This document shows, piece by piece, positions 58,101 through 63,796 of a stretch of 64,000 nt of DNA; the first letter of the stretch is position 1, and the number at the start of each line of letters is the position of its first letter. The DNA is from Opisthorchis felineus (taxonomy: Eukaryota; Platyhelminthes; Trematoda; Opisthorchiida; Opisthorchiidae). The notes beneath the pieces are model-generated. The model was not told where the DNA came from. It ran no database searches and saw nothing but the letters and a program-made list of their open reading frames with translations. Where the stretch lies: assembly GCA_004794785.1 (NCBI GenBank), contig SJOL01013156.1, positions 835,527-899,526 of the forward strand, given 5' to 3'. Position numbers and translations under genes: made by a program.

Positions 58101-61100
58101 TTTCAGCGATATTTCATAGCAACGGCCTTTTCACATCGAACAATGTGTCATAATTTAAGACAACTTGTCCTTCACTCAGTTGAAACTGGCCGCAAGGTTC
58201 TATGTTTCCTGAAGTTTCTTAAAATGTTGATTTGAAAATTTAGAGACTTTTATTCTGCTCTTATCTACACTTAATTAGGTAATTCACCAACTTTAAGTTG
58301 GGAAAGAACAGTGAACTGCTAAAGCGTTCCAAATAGATGATGCATGTTTTATCCTCCGAGGTTTCGGACCCGGGCCAGCAGCAAGGAAGAAGACCCTGTT
58401 AATCTAACAACTAAGCGTTATTTCATGATGTCTGTTGAAACGTAAAAGAGAGATACGTGACCAACATATTATCGTTTGCAACCTGAGTAATTACAAAGTC
58501 TACAATACTCGTCTATAAACCTCGACTATAACGTAATGTCTAATAAGGGCTGCAAATAGCATATAAGATTCTGTCTGTGATATAAATCAATAAGCTATTC
58601 GAAGTTTATCTTATAGACACTAATTTTACTTATGACAGATTCCTCGGGTATCAGCAGCGACTCAGTAGAACTAACATTGGTTGAATTATATGACTTAATT
58701 CCATTTGCAAGCCCCTTACTTTTTAAAACAACTAGTAAACGTTAAACATTTTGCTCCCTGGTGGTTTTGTGGTACCAGTGATCGTTTTATGGGTTTCAAG
58801 GTCTTAAAAAATCTGTCTATAGCCAATAAGTCCTCCCACAAAGGCATTCACGACTATATCAATCTGACAATATTACAGCACGTTAACTCAAAAACATCCA
58901 AACTTCCTCGAATAAGATGCTGCTTGGAAATGCTGTTTATCAGACAGAATAGCATAACCTAAAACTTTTAGTGGATAAAATCTTGTCTTTGGTTGCTTTT
59001 GATTAAGTTTAGGGCTCATAAATTGTCATACAATATATTCGATAAAACGATCCACTGCGACTTCTTTGGGCCACCAAAAACCATCATGACCGCATAGCTG
59101 ACAGCACTCACGGAAATACCGACTGACAGGAATTGCAGTCAACGGTCAGTGGGCGAAATGCAAGACTGCTGTAGCCTCCAAATGACATAAAACACGCAAC
59201 AAATTCCAAAACTCGAATGTGCATCGCAAATAATTGCGTTACCACACGACATGATTTCGAGTTTCAAACAGTATGGTTGTCAGTGGTCAGTGTGACGATA
59301 AGTCGGGAAAAATAGTGCTTTTTGATTCGTAAAATTGCTCCTCAGCTCTTCCTCGCAAAAGGATATTAAACAACTCATAATACTTCATAATTTTGCACAT
59401 TCACACCCTACTAATAAGTGTCCAAAATCTCCATTCAATAAGCGATACACACCCAAGCACCCCTAGATCTAGGCAAAAGGAAGGAAATACTAAAGAAGAA
59501 TGAAAAGGTTTCAGTACAAGTCTATGAATCGTCAGAGAAAGTAGGCGGGCTGTAGTTCGGTATGCGTAGTGGAACGTCCCAAACTGAAACCAGGACATCT
59601 TGCCGCCCGAAACATTCTCGTTAAATTTTGGGCAACTTACTCGAGCACTGAGCAGAAATCGGGTTTGTCACGGGGCTAGGCACACCAGTTTCCGTGTAAT
59701 AGTCAGGTGGAAACGGCACACGAAAGTCTGCGCGAACGCTGAACACGTACTTCGAATCTTGGTCCTTCGGGGTAAAATAATACGTGTATTGCGTTGCATT
59801 GGTCGGTTTAATGTTCGACCGAACTGTATGTAACTGGCTTTCAGAGGACAGTCGATAGAGAACTCTAAATTTGGCGATGAATAGTAAGTCAAACAAAATT
59901 TACACGTAGCGCACGATGTCTGAAGATCCAGTGTAGTTAGCGCCAGAAAATGCTGGCCACGATAAAATTATATCAACGCAGTCAGTGGAAATATCCGGAC
60001 TGTTCAGCAGCTGTGTACGAACTATAACCGAAAAGTAACCATTGAATAGTAAACGAACCGCCCTGGCAACCAGGACCATAGTAACGACGCCTGCACCGGT
60101 TCTTTTCCATGCAGTTTCCATTCGTTGGCTCACATATGTTTTCTGGTTCGCAATTGCACTGCGAGGAACAGTCAATCCCGAATTTTCCCTGTGGGCATTC
60201 TAAGGATTAGAAAACAATATAATAGGCAGGTGATTACGCTGCTGACACAAGGGAAATCCCGTATATCCTGGGCTGCAGCTACCAGAGAAACACCCAATTC
60301 CCTCAGTCCTAGCGTCGCATTCCCCTCCCAGGCAGTGACATACCAGTGAGCAGTTGGGTCCAAAGCTCAGTGGCTGTTTAGAACAGGGAGCTATAGTTCG
60401 ATTAAAAATATGGGAGTCTTGGCGTACCTGAATATATCGGATGAAGGACCCCAATGTAAATCGCCAATAAACGAACCCACATGCCAGTCGGATACATGAA
60501 CCGACCAGCCTTATCATCCGCGGAATATCATATCTGCTGTTTGAAAACAACAGTCGACCTGGTTTGGGATCTAATTTGAAAATTGACATGGTAAAACACT
60601 GAATCACAATCACACTGGAGATAGTCCGTAAGAGAGAAAAACGGAGCAAAATTCCAGATTTCAACCAAATTTGGATTTTGTTTCTCGTGTCAACAAATTT
60701 GAGCGGCCATCGAGCTGCGCAAAACCCTTATATACTTACACTAAACTGACAGACCTAGCACACGATTTGATTTATTCGTCTGCGCTCAGAGCTCACGTTT
60801 CAAGGAACCACGGATTGATACACAGGATTGAGGCTTCCACCAGAGCTTCTCGTATCGGGTTTGTTGTTCTCGTTCAGCGGCTCCGTTCACCTGAACGGCA
60901 CAAGCAAGGAAACGTTGTAATATTGCTCTTTAAGTTCTCAGCGCTGGGCAGAATGCATGCCAGCGCGGAGACTCGTGTAAAACGTGCTGTGAATTGGGCA
61001 CTGGATGGAGCGTAGACAACCGCCGGAAGAAGGTTATTCAGCGCAGCAACTACCCGAAATCAGAAAAAATTTTGCCTAAATAAAGTCCGCGATCTGAGCT

Positions 61101-63606
61101 TGAAAATCTCATTAACATGTCCCCGCCGTGTGTTTGCTGCGTCAACGGTGAAAAGACTGTCGGCTAAAACCTGTTCAAACAGGGCATAAGTAAGTATTAG
61201 GTCTCCTCGGAGTCAACGATACTCAAGGGGAAAGAGATCAAGCACCGCAAGACGCGTTTCATAGGCCCCGGATTTAAGGCCGGCAACCATTATCGTAGCA
61301 CCTCATTGGAATGCGTTTTGAGCACACTTTTCACATTCTCACAATGCACGAAATAGGCGTTCACTGAGTCTCCTCCAAATGACATATGGACGCAATTTTT
61401 GTCATTCGGAAGAAGGTGCCAGTCCAACGACCACTGTTTTGCAGCGTCTACATCCATTTGAATGGCACTGGCTTTGGTACTCCAGTANCTGGGCCAACGA
61501 CGAACTATTTTAAAAAGAACAATTCTTAGTGAGTCTGTTCCATTCGACCCTTTTTATTATTGTGTACTCAATTCAGAGTAATTATATTTATTTCTTTGCC
61601 ACACGCTTCCTAAAGTAGCTTTCTTTTGGGTACTCAGACCACTACAATGAACGCCTTAAACCAATGTGGAATTTTCCTCTGAAACCCGGAAGACTCGGAT
61701 TTGTGGAGCAGCAGAACACATGGGACTCGATCGAATGCTTCTGAGAAGTCGAAAATATGGCATCTGCTATGAGTCCCCCGTCCTTGGCTTGGGTTAAGCT
61801 GTCCATAAATACGGGCATGTTCGTCACGCAAGAACGGTTTGGGAGGAATCTGTGTTGAGCTGGAAGTATTACGTTGTTGGTACTGAAGTGATTTGAGATG
61901 GCCCGCTTCAGAATGTGTTTCATCACCCTGCACGGTACGCTAGTAAGACTAACAGGCCTGTGGCAATAGTCGACCAACAGTTTTGTAAATTGGCGCAACA
62001 GTTGCTTTCTTCCAAGCACAGGGAAGGTTGCCTTCGCCGAGCGACTGACGAAATTTCATGTAGAAATGCTCTGCGAGTGTTAGCGACGATGCTTTCAGGA
62101 TTCTTGGATAGACCTATTTGGCCCCAACGCGCTGAAAAAGTTTGTCTGGTGCAGGGGTCGTTGAGTGTCATCCGTGAAGACTAAGTTGGTTAGGGGCCAT
62201 TCTTAGTTACGCCTTGACAAGATTGGGTGTGACGAGGCCGCTGAGGTAGAACATGGGCCTGCATAGTGTTCTCTGTAGACTTCAGACACCACTATCACCC
62301 GTGGGTTGCACGTTTCTGTTCCTCAAGGAGAAAGCGGTTGGCTTATGTACTTAGCTAGCACATTTTTGTTTTTCAGTGTGGGTTCCGATATCGTGACTTG
62401 TATTCGTATGTTCCATTGATGGACTTCTGATTTATAGCGGCTTCGCATGTTGCGAAATGCCAGCACGTCTTGCTTGTCACCTGTATTTACCTTCTGGAAA
62501 ACAGTTGAGACATCTTTTATAGAACACGCCGAATTCTTTTAGGTAGCTTTATATCCATACAACTGAGTGCTGGTTTTGGGGGACAAACGTCGCCTCAGCC
62601 TCATGAATTTTCAGGGAAATGGTTCTGTATCACTCTTCCACTAAAACTAGCCCCAGTTTGAATTGCTCAAGGGAGCAACTCATTTCTGAGACTTCCGCAT
62701 AGCAGGGGTTTCGAATCCATGTTTGAGGTTCTGGATTTCGGGCCCATTGGAAAATAAAATCAAAAGTCAGCACATAGTGGTCAATATGTCCCAGTGGAGC
62801 TCCAATTAACATTTAATCATCGAAGTGTCTTTCGTTGGTGTAGTGGTCTGGTTACCCTTTAAGCTACTTTACCAGCAGCGTGTGGCAAAGAAACAATAAT
62901 AATAACACTAGATTGAGTATACAATAATAAAGAGTGTCGAATGGAACAGACCGACTGTTGAATCTAACTTGACCTTATGATAATTCCCCCATTTATTTGC
63001 TTACTCCGGTTGTTTTGCTTATCCGTACCCGCCACTCACCTTGCCGCAGAAGCCATCCCGTCTGACACTTGTGTGTTGGCATGTGTGTCTGTGTGTGTGA
63101 ATGTGCGCAGCTGACCTACTTACCCATGCGCGTTCGTATCCCGTTTGCTGAGCCTGCTTTGACTTGCTCCGCGTGATCGCGCGGCCAATGAGAGTCACGA
63201 GACTGTCGTCGAAAGGGACGACCGCAGCCCACACTACTGAGCCATCATTCCGCTCGCCATTGTTTGGTGTGCGGACGTTGACGCTGCACTGTGCCGGTTA
63301 GTGACAGACCTGTGCACTTGTTGACGCTACGAACGTGAACAATTGAGGTTTGTTGTACACATTTGCTTACCCTTATGTAAATAGTACCGTAGAATTTCGA
63401 CCCCAATTCTTCCTTTTGATATTCGGGATTGTCGAGCCTACGCGTCACTCGAAGTTCCGTATCGGGAACCTCAACACCGACTAAGAAGTATTCTCTTTGA
63501 AATATTTCGTGGTCGGCCCAGGTCAGTGAATAAATAATAATCCAATTTGGATGTCCAAGTGTTTTCTTTTGAACAGCTCTCACACACGATAAATTCCTAA
63601 GATAGT
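852..63606 (-). CDS. Receptor-type tyrosine phosphatase-like gene, 18 exons, partial at both ends
   Basis: The model joins, 5' to 3' on the minus strand, exons 63606-63371, 60614-60549, 60509-60428, 60390-60238, 60199-60059, 60021-59904, 59864-59641, 52833-52531, 50202-49906, 46199-45976, 43806-43630, 30389-30233, 22624-22388, 16860-16463, 10198-9963, 6044-5717, 3016-2554 and 1075-852. Every junction preserves phase and every intron is GT-AG. Residues are numbered from the first complete codon of the first visible exon: unknown N-terminal region 1-128, EGF modules about 130-225, five FN3 domains about 227-740, membrane-proximal ectodomain about 740-900, transmembrane helix about 904-930, PTP domain about 1010-1345. 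RPTPs sit in the plasma membrane and remove phosphate from tyrosines in response to adhesion or ligand; here catalysis is doubtful because key residues are changed. The subfamily is not certain: FN3 plus one long membrane-proximal ectodomain is RPTP-like, but the EGF modules are unlike vertebrate classes. The start codon and signal peptide lie to the right of the window. Confidence 0.9.
1076..2553 (-). other. Intron 17 (1.5 kb)
   Basis: Splits the PTP signature motif between its two glycine-threonine steps (phase 1). Apart from the ATA triplet repeat at 2518-2537 next to the donor, I see nothing in it. Confidence 0.8.
2554..3016 (-). CDS. RPTP exon 17: WPD-loop region and first half of the P-loop
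   Basis: Phase 0 start after CTTATAG; 154 codons; ends HCGTG at the donor [17 protein letters not shown] marks the WPD loop, but the next residues are GAPP, so the general-acid Asp is Ala or absent (position 1194). About 50 extra Ser/Thr/Asn/Asp-rich residues separate this loop from the helix [10 protein letters not shown]; a canonical PTP has only a handful there. EDGPVVVHC then gives the catalytic Cys at 1277. The exon is flanked at 2518-2537 by a short ATA repeat in the intron. Confidence 0.95.
3285..3350 (-). repeat. Fold-back element (family C), single arm
   Basis: The plus strand has CCAAGCCCGATGAGCAG and CACCTGGTCCACAACC, matching the right arm at 8925-9036. Confidence 0.6.
4949..4985. 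repeat. (TA)n microsatellite
   Basis: About 18 TA units. Confidence 0.95.
5717..6044 (-). CDS. RPTP exon 16: N-terminal half of the PTP domain
   Basis: Starts IPLGLKYP, then [58 protein letters not shown] and KCCQYWPD. These are the standard PTP blocks in order. One key residue is changed: the phosphotyrosine-recognition loop reads KNRI instead of KNRY (residue 1039). The donor is GTAAGA. Phase 2 in, phase 0 out. Confidence 0.96.
7575..7608. repeat. (TA)n microsatellite
   Basis: About 17 AT units in intron 15. Confidence 0.95.
8690..9036. repeat. Fold-back element (family C): palindrome of about 345 bp
   Basis: The outer arms carry GTAGATCAGGTGACTGTT on the left and the inverse GATCAAAGACCAACTGATC on the right. 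Inner parts also pair (TTGATATCT with AGATATCAA around a loop of about 20 bp at 8849-8870). The whole block therefore folds on itself. Related sequence lies at 3285-3350 (one arm) and 50930-51105 (short two-arm form). No transposase. Confidence 0.8.
9963..10198 (-). CDS. RPTP exon 15: cytoplasmic juxtamembrane segment
   Basis: Follows a classic acceptor (CCTTTGCAG) and ends at the donor GTGAGC. It encodes [12 protein letters not shown], then [13 protein letters not shown], the amphipathic helix that leads into the first PTP domain (family pattern F-x-x-EY). Phase 0 in, phase 2 out. The two leftover bases AG plus T of the next exon give the Ser before IPLGLKYP. Confidence 0.89.
11862..12065 (-). 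repeat. LINE 3' UTR copy with GAT tail
   Basis: The plus strand starts with CATCATCATCGACAGCATG and later has GAGGTGCCTACACCTCCAG, both shared with 25081-25263. The protein-coding end is not present. Confidence 0.7.
12541..12665 (+). repeat. tRNA-derived SINE-like repeat
   Basis: Box A-like TGGCCGAAAGG and box B-like GGTTCGAAACC are about 50 bp apart, as in a Pol III tRNA-type promoter. The following CTCCTGGAGTTCCCTC and ATGCGCACTACTGA recur inverted at 32196-32302. Confidence 0.55.
14109..14230 (-). repeat. Triplet tract joined to a LINE 3' end
   Basis: (ATT)n followed by (ATC)n at 14109-14176 on the plus strand, directly followed by GACAGCATGGCATCAGTG and CCGATGCTTCGCTGCCGTA, the 3' end of the same LINE tail. 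The tract is probably an expanded tail of that insertion. The His/Tyr- and Met/Ile-repeat open frames here come only from the triplets. Confidence 0.75.
16463..16860 (-). CDS. RPTP exon 14: membrane-proximal ectodomain and transmembrane helix
   Basis: Encodes 132 codons. The piece IVIGNGKP followed by [20 protein letters not shown] matches the usual RPTP pattern of gNGk, GY, N-PL and Y-x-Y just outside the membrane. A hydrophobic helix about 25 residues long follows ([18 protein letters not shown]), then [10 protein letters not shown] at the donor GTGAGT. It therefore fixes the topology: everything upstream is outside the cell, everything downstream is cytoplasmic. The acceptor GTTCCAG was chosen over CTCTAG because only it keeps the phase of exon 13. 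No dibasic cleavage site is obvious. Confidence 0.93.
17285..17475. other. (TA)n tract running into an assembly gap
   Basis: TA repeat at 17285-17302, then 173 N from 17303 to 17475. Open frames through the N block are artefacts. The gap is likely caused by the repeat. Confidence 0.95.
17580..18170 (-). mobile_element. Penelope-like element: linker and GIY-YIG endonuclease, broken
   Basis: The minus-strand reading gives [20 protein letters not shown], then [34 protein letters not shown] and [13 protein letters not shown]. This matches the C-terminal region of Penelope-like elements with their GIY-YIG nuclease. A stop codon interrupts it between the YVGRTTR and RIREHL blocks. The element is a dead fragment in the intron of the RPTP gene. 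Confidence 0.85.
18145..18245 (+). mobile_element. Penelope-like reverse transcriptase motif, opposite strand
   Basis: The plus strand reads [21 protein letters not shown], shown here only as the block [13 protein letters not shown], which is the conserved RT motif of Penelope-like elements. It abuts the minus-strand endonuclease part of the same element type, so one part is inverted relative to the other. Confidence 0.8.
18549..18770. repeat. Hairpin repeat (family B): two inverted arms of about 90 bp
   Basis: The left arm (18549-18640) and right arm (18685-18770) are inverted copies that share the core CTGTCGAAGAGTTTTCAGCA or its close variant and GGGGACT near the outer ends, with a loop of about 45 bp. 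Single-arm relatives occur near 21020-21090, 31605-31700, 38288-38330, 48675-48712 and 54700-54790. No coding capacity. Confidence 0.8.
19628..19832 (+). repeat. tRNA-derived SINE-like repeat
   Basis: Box A TGGCTCAGTGG and box B-like GGTCCGAACCC, followed by a head-unrelated body and an AT-rich end. It cannot be a working tRNA because no closed acceptor stem is visible. Confidence 0.55.
22388..22624 (-). CDS. RPTP exon 13: FN3 domain 5 end and membrane-proximal ectodomain
   Basis: Starts with the last FN3 strand ([11 protein letters not shown]), then [17 protein letters not shown] and [12 protein letters not shown]. The pattern of a beta strand, a Gly-Pro-Leu turn and then YVVVT is typical of the long membrane-proximal ectodomain of RPTPs. 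The acceptor is TTCAG and the donor GTAAGT. Phase 1 at both ends. Confidence 0.86.
23820..24480 (-). mobile_element. RTE-like LINE fragment: end of reverse transcriptase region
   Basis: The minus-strand reading gives FTYRGIRK, then [21 protein letters not shown] followed by [15 protein letters not shown] and MARISW, and further on [11 protein letters not shown]. The string LLYGCETW is diagnostic of this LINE type. Stops and frameshifts are present. Confidence 0.8.
25081..25611 (-). mobile_element. RTE-like LINE 3' end with GAT-triplet tail
   Basis: The minus-strand frame ends with [20 protein letters not shown] and LSRLSD before a stop at 25264, the typical C-terminus of RTE-like LINE proteins. 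About 180 bp of 3' UTR follow and finish in a short (GAT)n tail at 25079-25095. It is the longest of four related tails (11862-12065, 14138-14230, 42441-42690). Confidence 0.75.
26150..26356 (-). mobile_element. RTE-like LINE endonuclease fragment
   Basis: In the minus frame with two stops one reads [28 protein letters not shown] and [10 protein letters not shown]. This is the end of the LINE apurinic-type endonuclease (pattern [23 protein letters not shown]). Another frame over the same bases is open for 90 codons but shows no family. Confidence 0.8.
27290..27430 (+). repeat. Dispersed repeat (family D), copy 1
   Basis: Shares with 40640-40745 the pieces CGACCAACC or TGACCAACC, ACTCTGTGGA, TGCATGG and TCCAGTAC in the same order and spacing. 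Nature unknown. Confidence 0.6.
28925..29150 (-). mobile_element. Possible RTE-like LINE endonuclease fragment
   Basis: One minus frame reads [18 protein letters not shown] and FHLVAR, similar to the APT-D-x-V-K-D-x-F region of LINE endonucleases. It is strongly decayed and the call is weak. Confidence 0.35.
30233..30389 (-). CDS. RPTP exon 12: second half of FN3 domain 5
   Basis: Begins [10 protein letters not shown] after a strong acceptor (CCTTGCAG) and ends [12 protein letters not shown] at the donor GTGAGT. Phase 0 in, phase 1 out. It joins exon 11 across a 13.2 kb intron, and joining to exon 13 reads on as [16 protein letters not shown], a natural FN3 G strand. This is a divergent FN3 with weaker identity than domains 3 and 4. 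Confidence 0.82.
31605..31700 (-). repeat. Hairpin-repeat relative (family B)
   Basis: The plus strand has GAAAACTCTTCGACAGTCCA and GCTAATCAGGTAGACGCAAT, as in the right arm at 18685-18770. Another partial stretch follows near 31850-31900. Confidence 0.7.
32196..32302 (-). repeat. tRNA-derived SINE-like repeat, second copy
   Basis: The minus strand has TGGTTAAGTGTCCAAACTGC and GGGTTTGAAATTCCCTGGAG, then GGGATACGCACTGCTGATGA, collinear with the copy at 12541-12665. Confidence 0.5.
34100..34138. repeat. (TA)n microsatellite
   Basis: About 19 TA units in intron 11. Confidence 0.95.
40640..40745 (+). repeat. Dispersed repeat (family D), copy 2
   Basis: Collinear with 27290-27430: GCCTCTATGCC, TTGACCAACCGGGTAGAAG, ACTCTGTGGATGCTGCATGG and CAGTACAGCTCAATGGG. 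Confidence 0.6.
42441..42690 (-). repeat. LINE 3' UTR copy, diverged
   Basis: Shares CACTGGTGCTTCATTG, the CATTCAGACAATCTGAATAG stretch and CACTGACATCGGTTAGC with 25081-25350. The GAT tail has decayed to ATCATCC. Confidence 0.65.
43630..43806 (-). CDS. RPTP exon 11: end of FN3 domain 4 and start of domain 5
   Basis: Exactly 59 codons, phase 0 at both ends. It begins [19 protein letters not shown], which completes FN3 domain 4, then starts a new domain with [18 protein letters not shown]. The donor GTAAGT is perfect. The acceptor is TTCAAG, which has a poorer pyrimidine tract; it was chosen because it continues the F strand in frame. Confidence 0.85.
43807..45975 (-). other. Intron 10 (2.2 kb)
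   Basis: Interrupts FN3 domain 4. I see no recognisable repeat or gene in it. Confidence 0.75.
45976..46199 (-). CDS. RPTP exon 10: first three quarters of FN3 domain 4
   Basis: Starts [11 protein letters not shown], then [20 protein letters not shown], and ends [10 protein letters not shown] at the donor GTTAGT. The acceptor is TTTTAG. Phase 1 in, phase 0 out. The domain is split inside its F strand and is completed by exon 11, 2.2 kb further on. Confidence 0.93.
46200..49905 (-). other. Intron 9 (3.7 kb)
   Basis: Contains a possible tRNA-like box B at 46880-46950 and a short copy of the hairpin repeat at 48675-48712. A 151-codon plus-strand open frame begins inside that repeat copy (48680-49135) and shows no known domain. 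Confidence 0.7.
46880..46950 (-). repeat. tRNA-like remnant
   Basis: The minus strand has TTGGTAACCC (box A-like) and GGGGTTCTAATCCC (box B) about 40 bp apart. A complete cloverleaf could not be drawn, so a SINE head or tRNA relic is more likely than a gene. Confidence 0.35.
49906..50202 (-). CDS. RPTP exon 9: FN3 domain 3
   Basis: The clearest FN3 of the set, in one phase 1-1 exon of 297 bp: [44 protein letters not shown] and FETKAQ. These give the Trp, the Leu-Pro-x-T-x-Y and the Asn-x-x-Gly-x-Gly signatures of the family. The acceptor CCATAG and donor GTAAGC are both good. Confidence 0.94.
50203..52530 (-). other. Intron 8 (2.3 kb)
   Basis: Contains a shortened fold-back element at 50930-51105. 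Nothing else was recognised. Confidence 0.75.
50930..51105. repeat. Fold-back element (family C), shortened
   Basis: The left arm has GTGGCTGTTGATCTGCTCG and the right arm the inverse CGAACAGATCGACAGCCAC. The outer ends match the ends of 8690-9036. Its centre is shorter, as in an internally deleted derivative. Confidence 0.75.
52531..52833 (-). CDS. RPTP exon 8: FN3 domain 2
   Basis: A whole FN3 domain in one phase 1-1 exon of 303 bp: [21 protein letters not shown] (B strand Trp) and [18 protein letters not shown] (F-G strands). The acceptor is CTGCAG and the donor GTAAGC. Two extra cysteines (around NAQTHTC and LKC) could form a disulfide. Open frames in other phases over the same bases are shadows. 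Confidence 0.9.
52834..59640 (-). other. Intron 7 (6.8 kb)
   Basis: Separates FN3 domains 1 and 2. It holds one extended copy of the hairpin-repeat family at about 54700-54960. No coding signal was found in the rest. Confidence 0.7.
54700..54960 (+). repeat. Hairpin-repeat relative (family B), extended copy
   Basis: Contains GGGACTGCGCCTACCTGG and GTCGAAGAGTTTTCAGCAAT in left-arm order, then a further stretch resembling the sequence after 18840 (GGTGGCC and TTGAG motifs). It suggests the element is longer than the hairpin itself. Confidence 0.65.
59641..59864 (-). CDS. RPTP exon 7: second half of FN3 domain 1
   Basis: Continues VLYRLSSES, a typical FN3 C strand, through [11 protein letters not shown] (F strand) to the inter-domain linker [11 protein letters not shown]. 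The donor GTAAGT is excellent. Phase 2 in, phase 1 out. Joining to exon 8 creates a Ser codon and a natural FN3 boundary. Confidence 0.88.
59904..60021 (-). CDS. RPTP exon 6: first half of FN3 domain 1
   Basis: Residues about 226-264, including [11 protein letters not shown], the Trp-containing B strand of an FN3 fold, and ending SSDIVRY. The frame hits TAA immediately after the donor GTAAAT at 59903. Removing 39 bases joins it in phase 2 to exon 7. Phase 1 in, phase 2 out. Confidence 0.82.
60059..60199 (-). CDS. RPTP exon 5: laminin-type EGF module 2
   Basis: The second eight-cysteine module. It starts [10 protein letters not shown], continues QCNC and NGNC, and ends YYGPGCQG. The spacing closely follows the previous module. 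Phase 1 to 1, 141 bp. Its frame stops soon after the last cysteine unless the 37-bp intron 60022-60058 is removed, which then opens the FN3 frame. That is the best local evidence that the short introns are real. Confidence 0.9.
60238..60390 (-). CDS. RPTP exon 4: laminin-type EGF module 1
   Basis: A complete module in one phase 1-1 exon of 153 bp. It has eight cysteines, with the recognisable pieces FGPNC, CHC, GECDA and PGYTG, as in laminin-type EGF repeats. Bounded by micro-introns 60391-60427 and 60200-60237. Phase-symmetric exons are typical of shuffled extracellular modules. One oddity is an extra EGIG stretch before the sixth cysteine. Confidence 0.85.
60428..60509 (-). CDS. RPTP exon 3: end of the unknown N-terminal domain
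   Basis: Encodes about 27 residues including the stretch [15 protein letters not shown], just before the first EGF cysteine. The donor GTACGC and the 37-bp intron that follows put it in phase 1 with the EGF exon. The acceptor ATAAG is weaker. The longer frame that runs through the intron without splicing would miss this phase, so the spliced reading is preferred. The Val-Arg-Leu pattern could be the last strands of a galactose-binding-like domain, but that is only a guess. Confidence 0.5.
60549..60614 (-). CDS. RPTP exon 2: 66-bp N-terminal exon (tentative)
   Basis: Twenty-two codons beginning [10 protein letters not shown], phase 0 at both ends. The acceptor has a strong pyrimidine tract ending CTCCAG. 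The donor GTTTTC is weak. The exon was accepted because the 39-bp gap to exon 3 matches the size of the four neighbouring introns and the frame is kept on both sides. The domain is unidentified. Confidence 0.5.
60950..61495 (-). mobile_element. CR1-like LINE: C-terminal part, decayed
   Basis: Minus-strand frames give [17 protein letters not shown] and [13 protein letters not shown], then weaker blocks rich in Leu and Arg. In this LINE type these follow the catalytic Asp-Asp motif. It is the collinear continuation of the fragment at 61640-62838, separated only by the LTR fragment, but the YxDD-containing stretch is missing. A single N sits at 61488. Confidence 0.75.
61525..61646 (+). mobile_element. 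LTR fragment, 3' end, inserted in the LINE
   Basis: Shares GTCTGTTCCATTCGAC, TTTGCCACACGCT and the terminal GACCACTACA with the minus-strand LTR at 62839-63233, in opposite orientation. It is truncated at its 5' side and ends exactly where the LINE reading resumes. Confidence 0.75.
61640..62838 (-). mobile_element. CR1-like LINE: linker and N-terminal reverse transcriptase, decayed
   Basis: Minus-strand readings in two or three shifted frames give, in order, [15 protein letters not shown] and [11 protein letters not shown] (between endonuclease and RT), [29 protein letters not shown], then [19 protein letters not shown] and [10 protein letters not shown]. The last blocks are the start of a non-LTR reverse transcriptase. 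A frameshift lies near 61970 and several stops are present. The copy breaks off at about 61647, where an LTR fragment is inserted, before the YxDD motif. It lies in the same strand sense as the host gene. Confidence 0.85.
62839..63233 (-). mobile_element. Probable solo LTR (about 395 bp)
   Basis: Read on the minus strand it starts TGTGGGCTGCGG and ends GACCACTACA, the TG...CA form of an LTR. An AATAAA-type signal lies near 62990. The 3' end is fixed by the second copy at 61646. The 5' end is inferred. There is no clear target-site duplication, which suggests later rearrangement. A Ty3/gypsy source is likely, but no internal coding region is present. Confidence 0.6.
63371..63606 (-). CDS. RPTP exon 1 of window: N-terminal ectodomain segment
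   Basis: Encodes residues 1-78 of the visible protein. The acceptor is TTTCAG before 63606 and the donor is a good GTAAGC just after 63371; the exon enters in phase 1 and leaves in phase 0. It contains a Trp-rich, beta-strand-like stretch ([11 protein letters not shown]) and many charged residues, and ends YGTIYIR. It matches no domain I can name. Exon status rests on the splice sites, the open frame and the phase match to the next candidate exon 2.8 kb away. The earlier part of the protein must lie beyond 64000. Confidence 0.6.
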
Positions 63607-63796
63607 CTGAAATATCTTGATACAAGAATTAGCACATGAAGCTCGCAAATGACCGCTGTAAGCGCGAGCGAAATCAGAAGAAAAGTGGAAGCATGTGACC
63701 ACGCCTGTACTGTATGTAAATTGTACAAATGCGCGTTTTTGTAGATTTTGTGTATTCAAACAAAAAACGTTTATGCAATTGACGAAATACGTAATG

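Larger units (their letters stand above)
59865..60548 (-). other. Five consecutive micro-introns (37-39 bp)
   Basis: Introns at 60510-60548 (39 bp), 60391-60427 (37), 60200-60237 (38), 60022-60058 (37) and 59865-59903 (39). All begin GT and end AG, and each one restores the reading frame of the EGF or FN3 module next to it. Donors are GTTTTC, GTACGC, GTAATC, GTTCGT and GTAAAT; acceptors end AAG or TAG and have little pyrimidine tract. All other introns of the gene exceed 1.4 kb. The first (60510-60548) is the least certain. Confidence 0.8.

Noticed and set aside
60200..60664. One uninterrupted 154-codon frame over EGF module 1 and upstream sequence
   Set aside because: Only its last third is EGF. 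The upstream part reads better in another frame after removal of a 37-bp intron with proper GT-AG ends.
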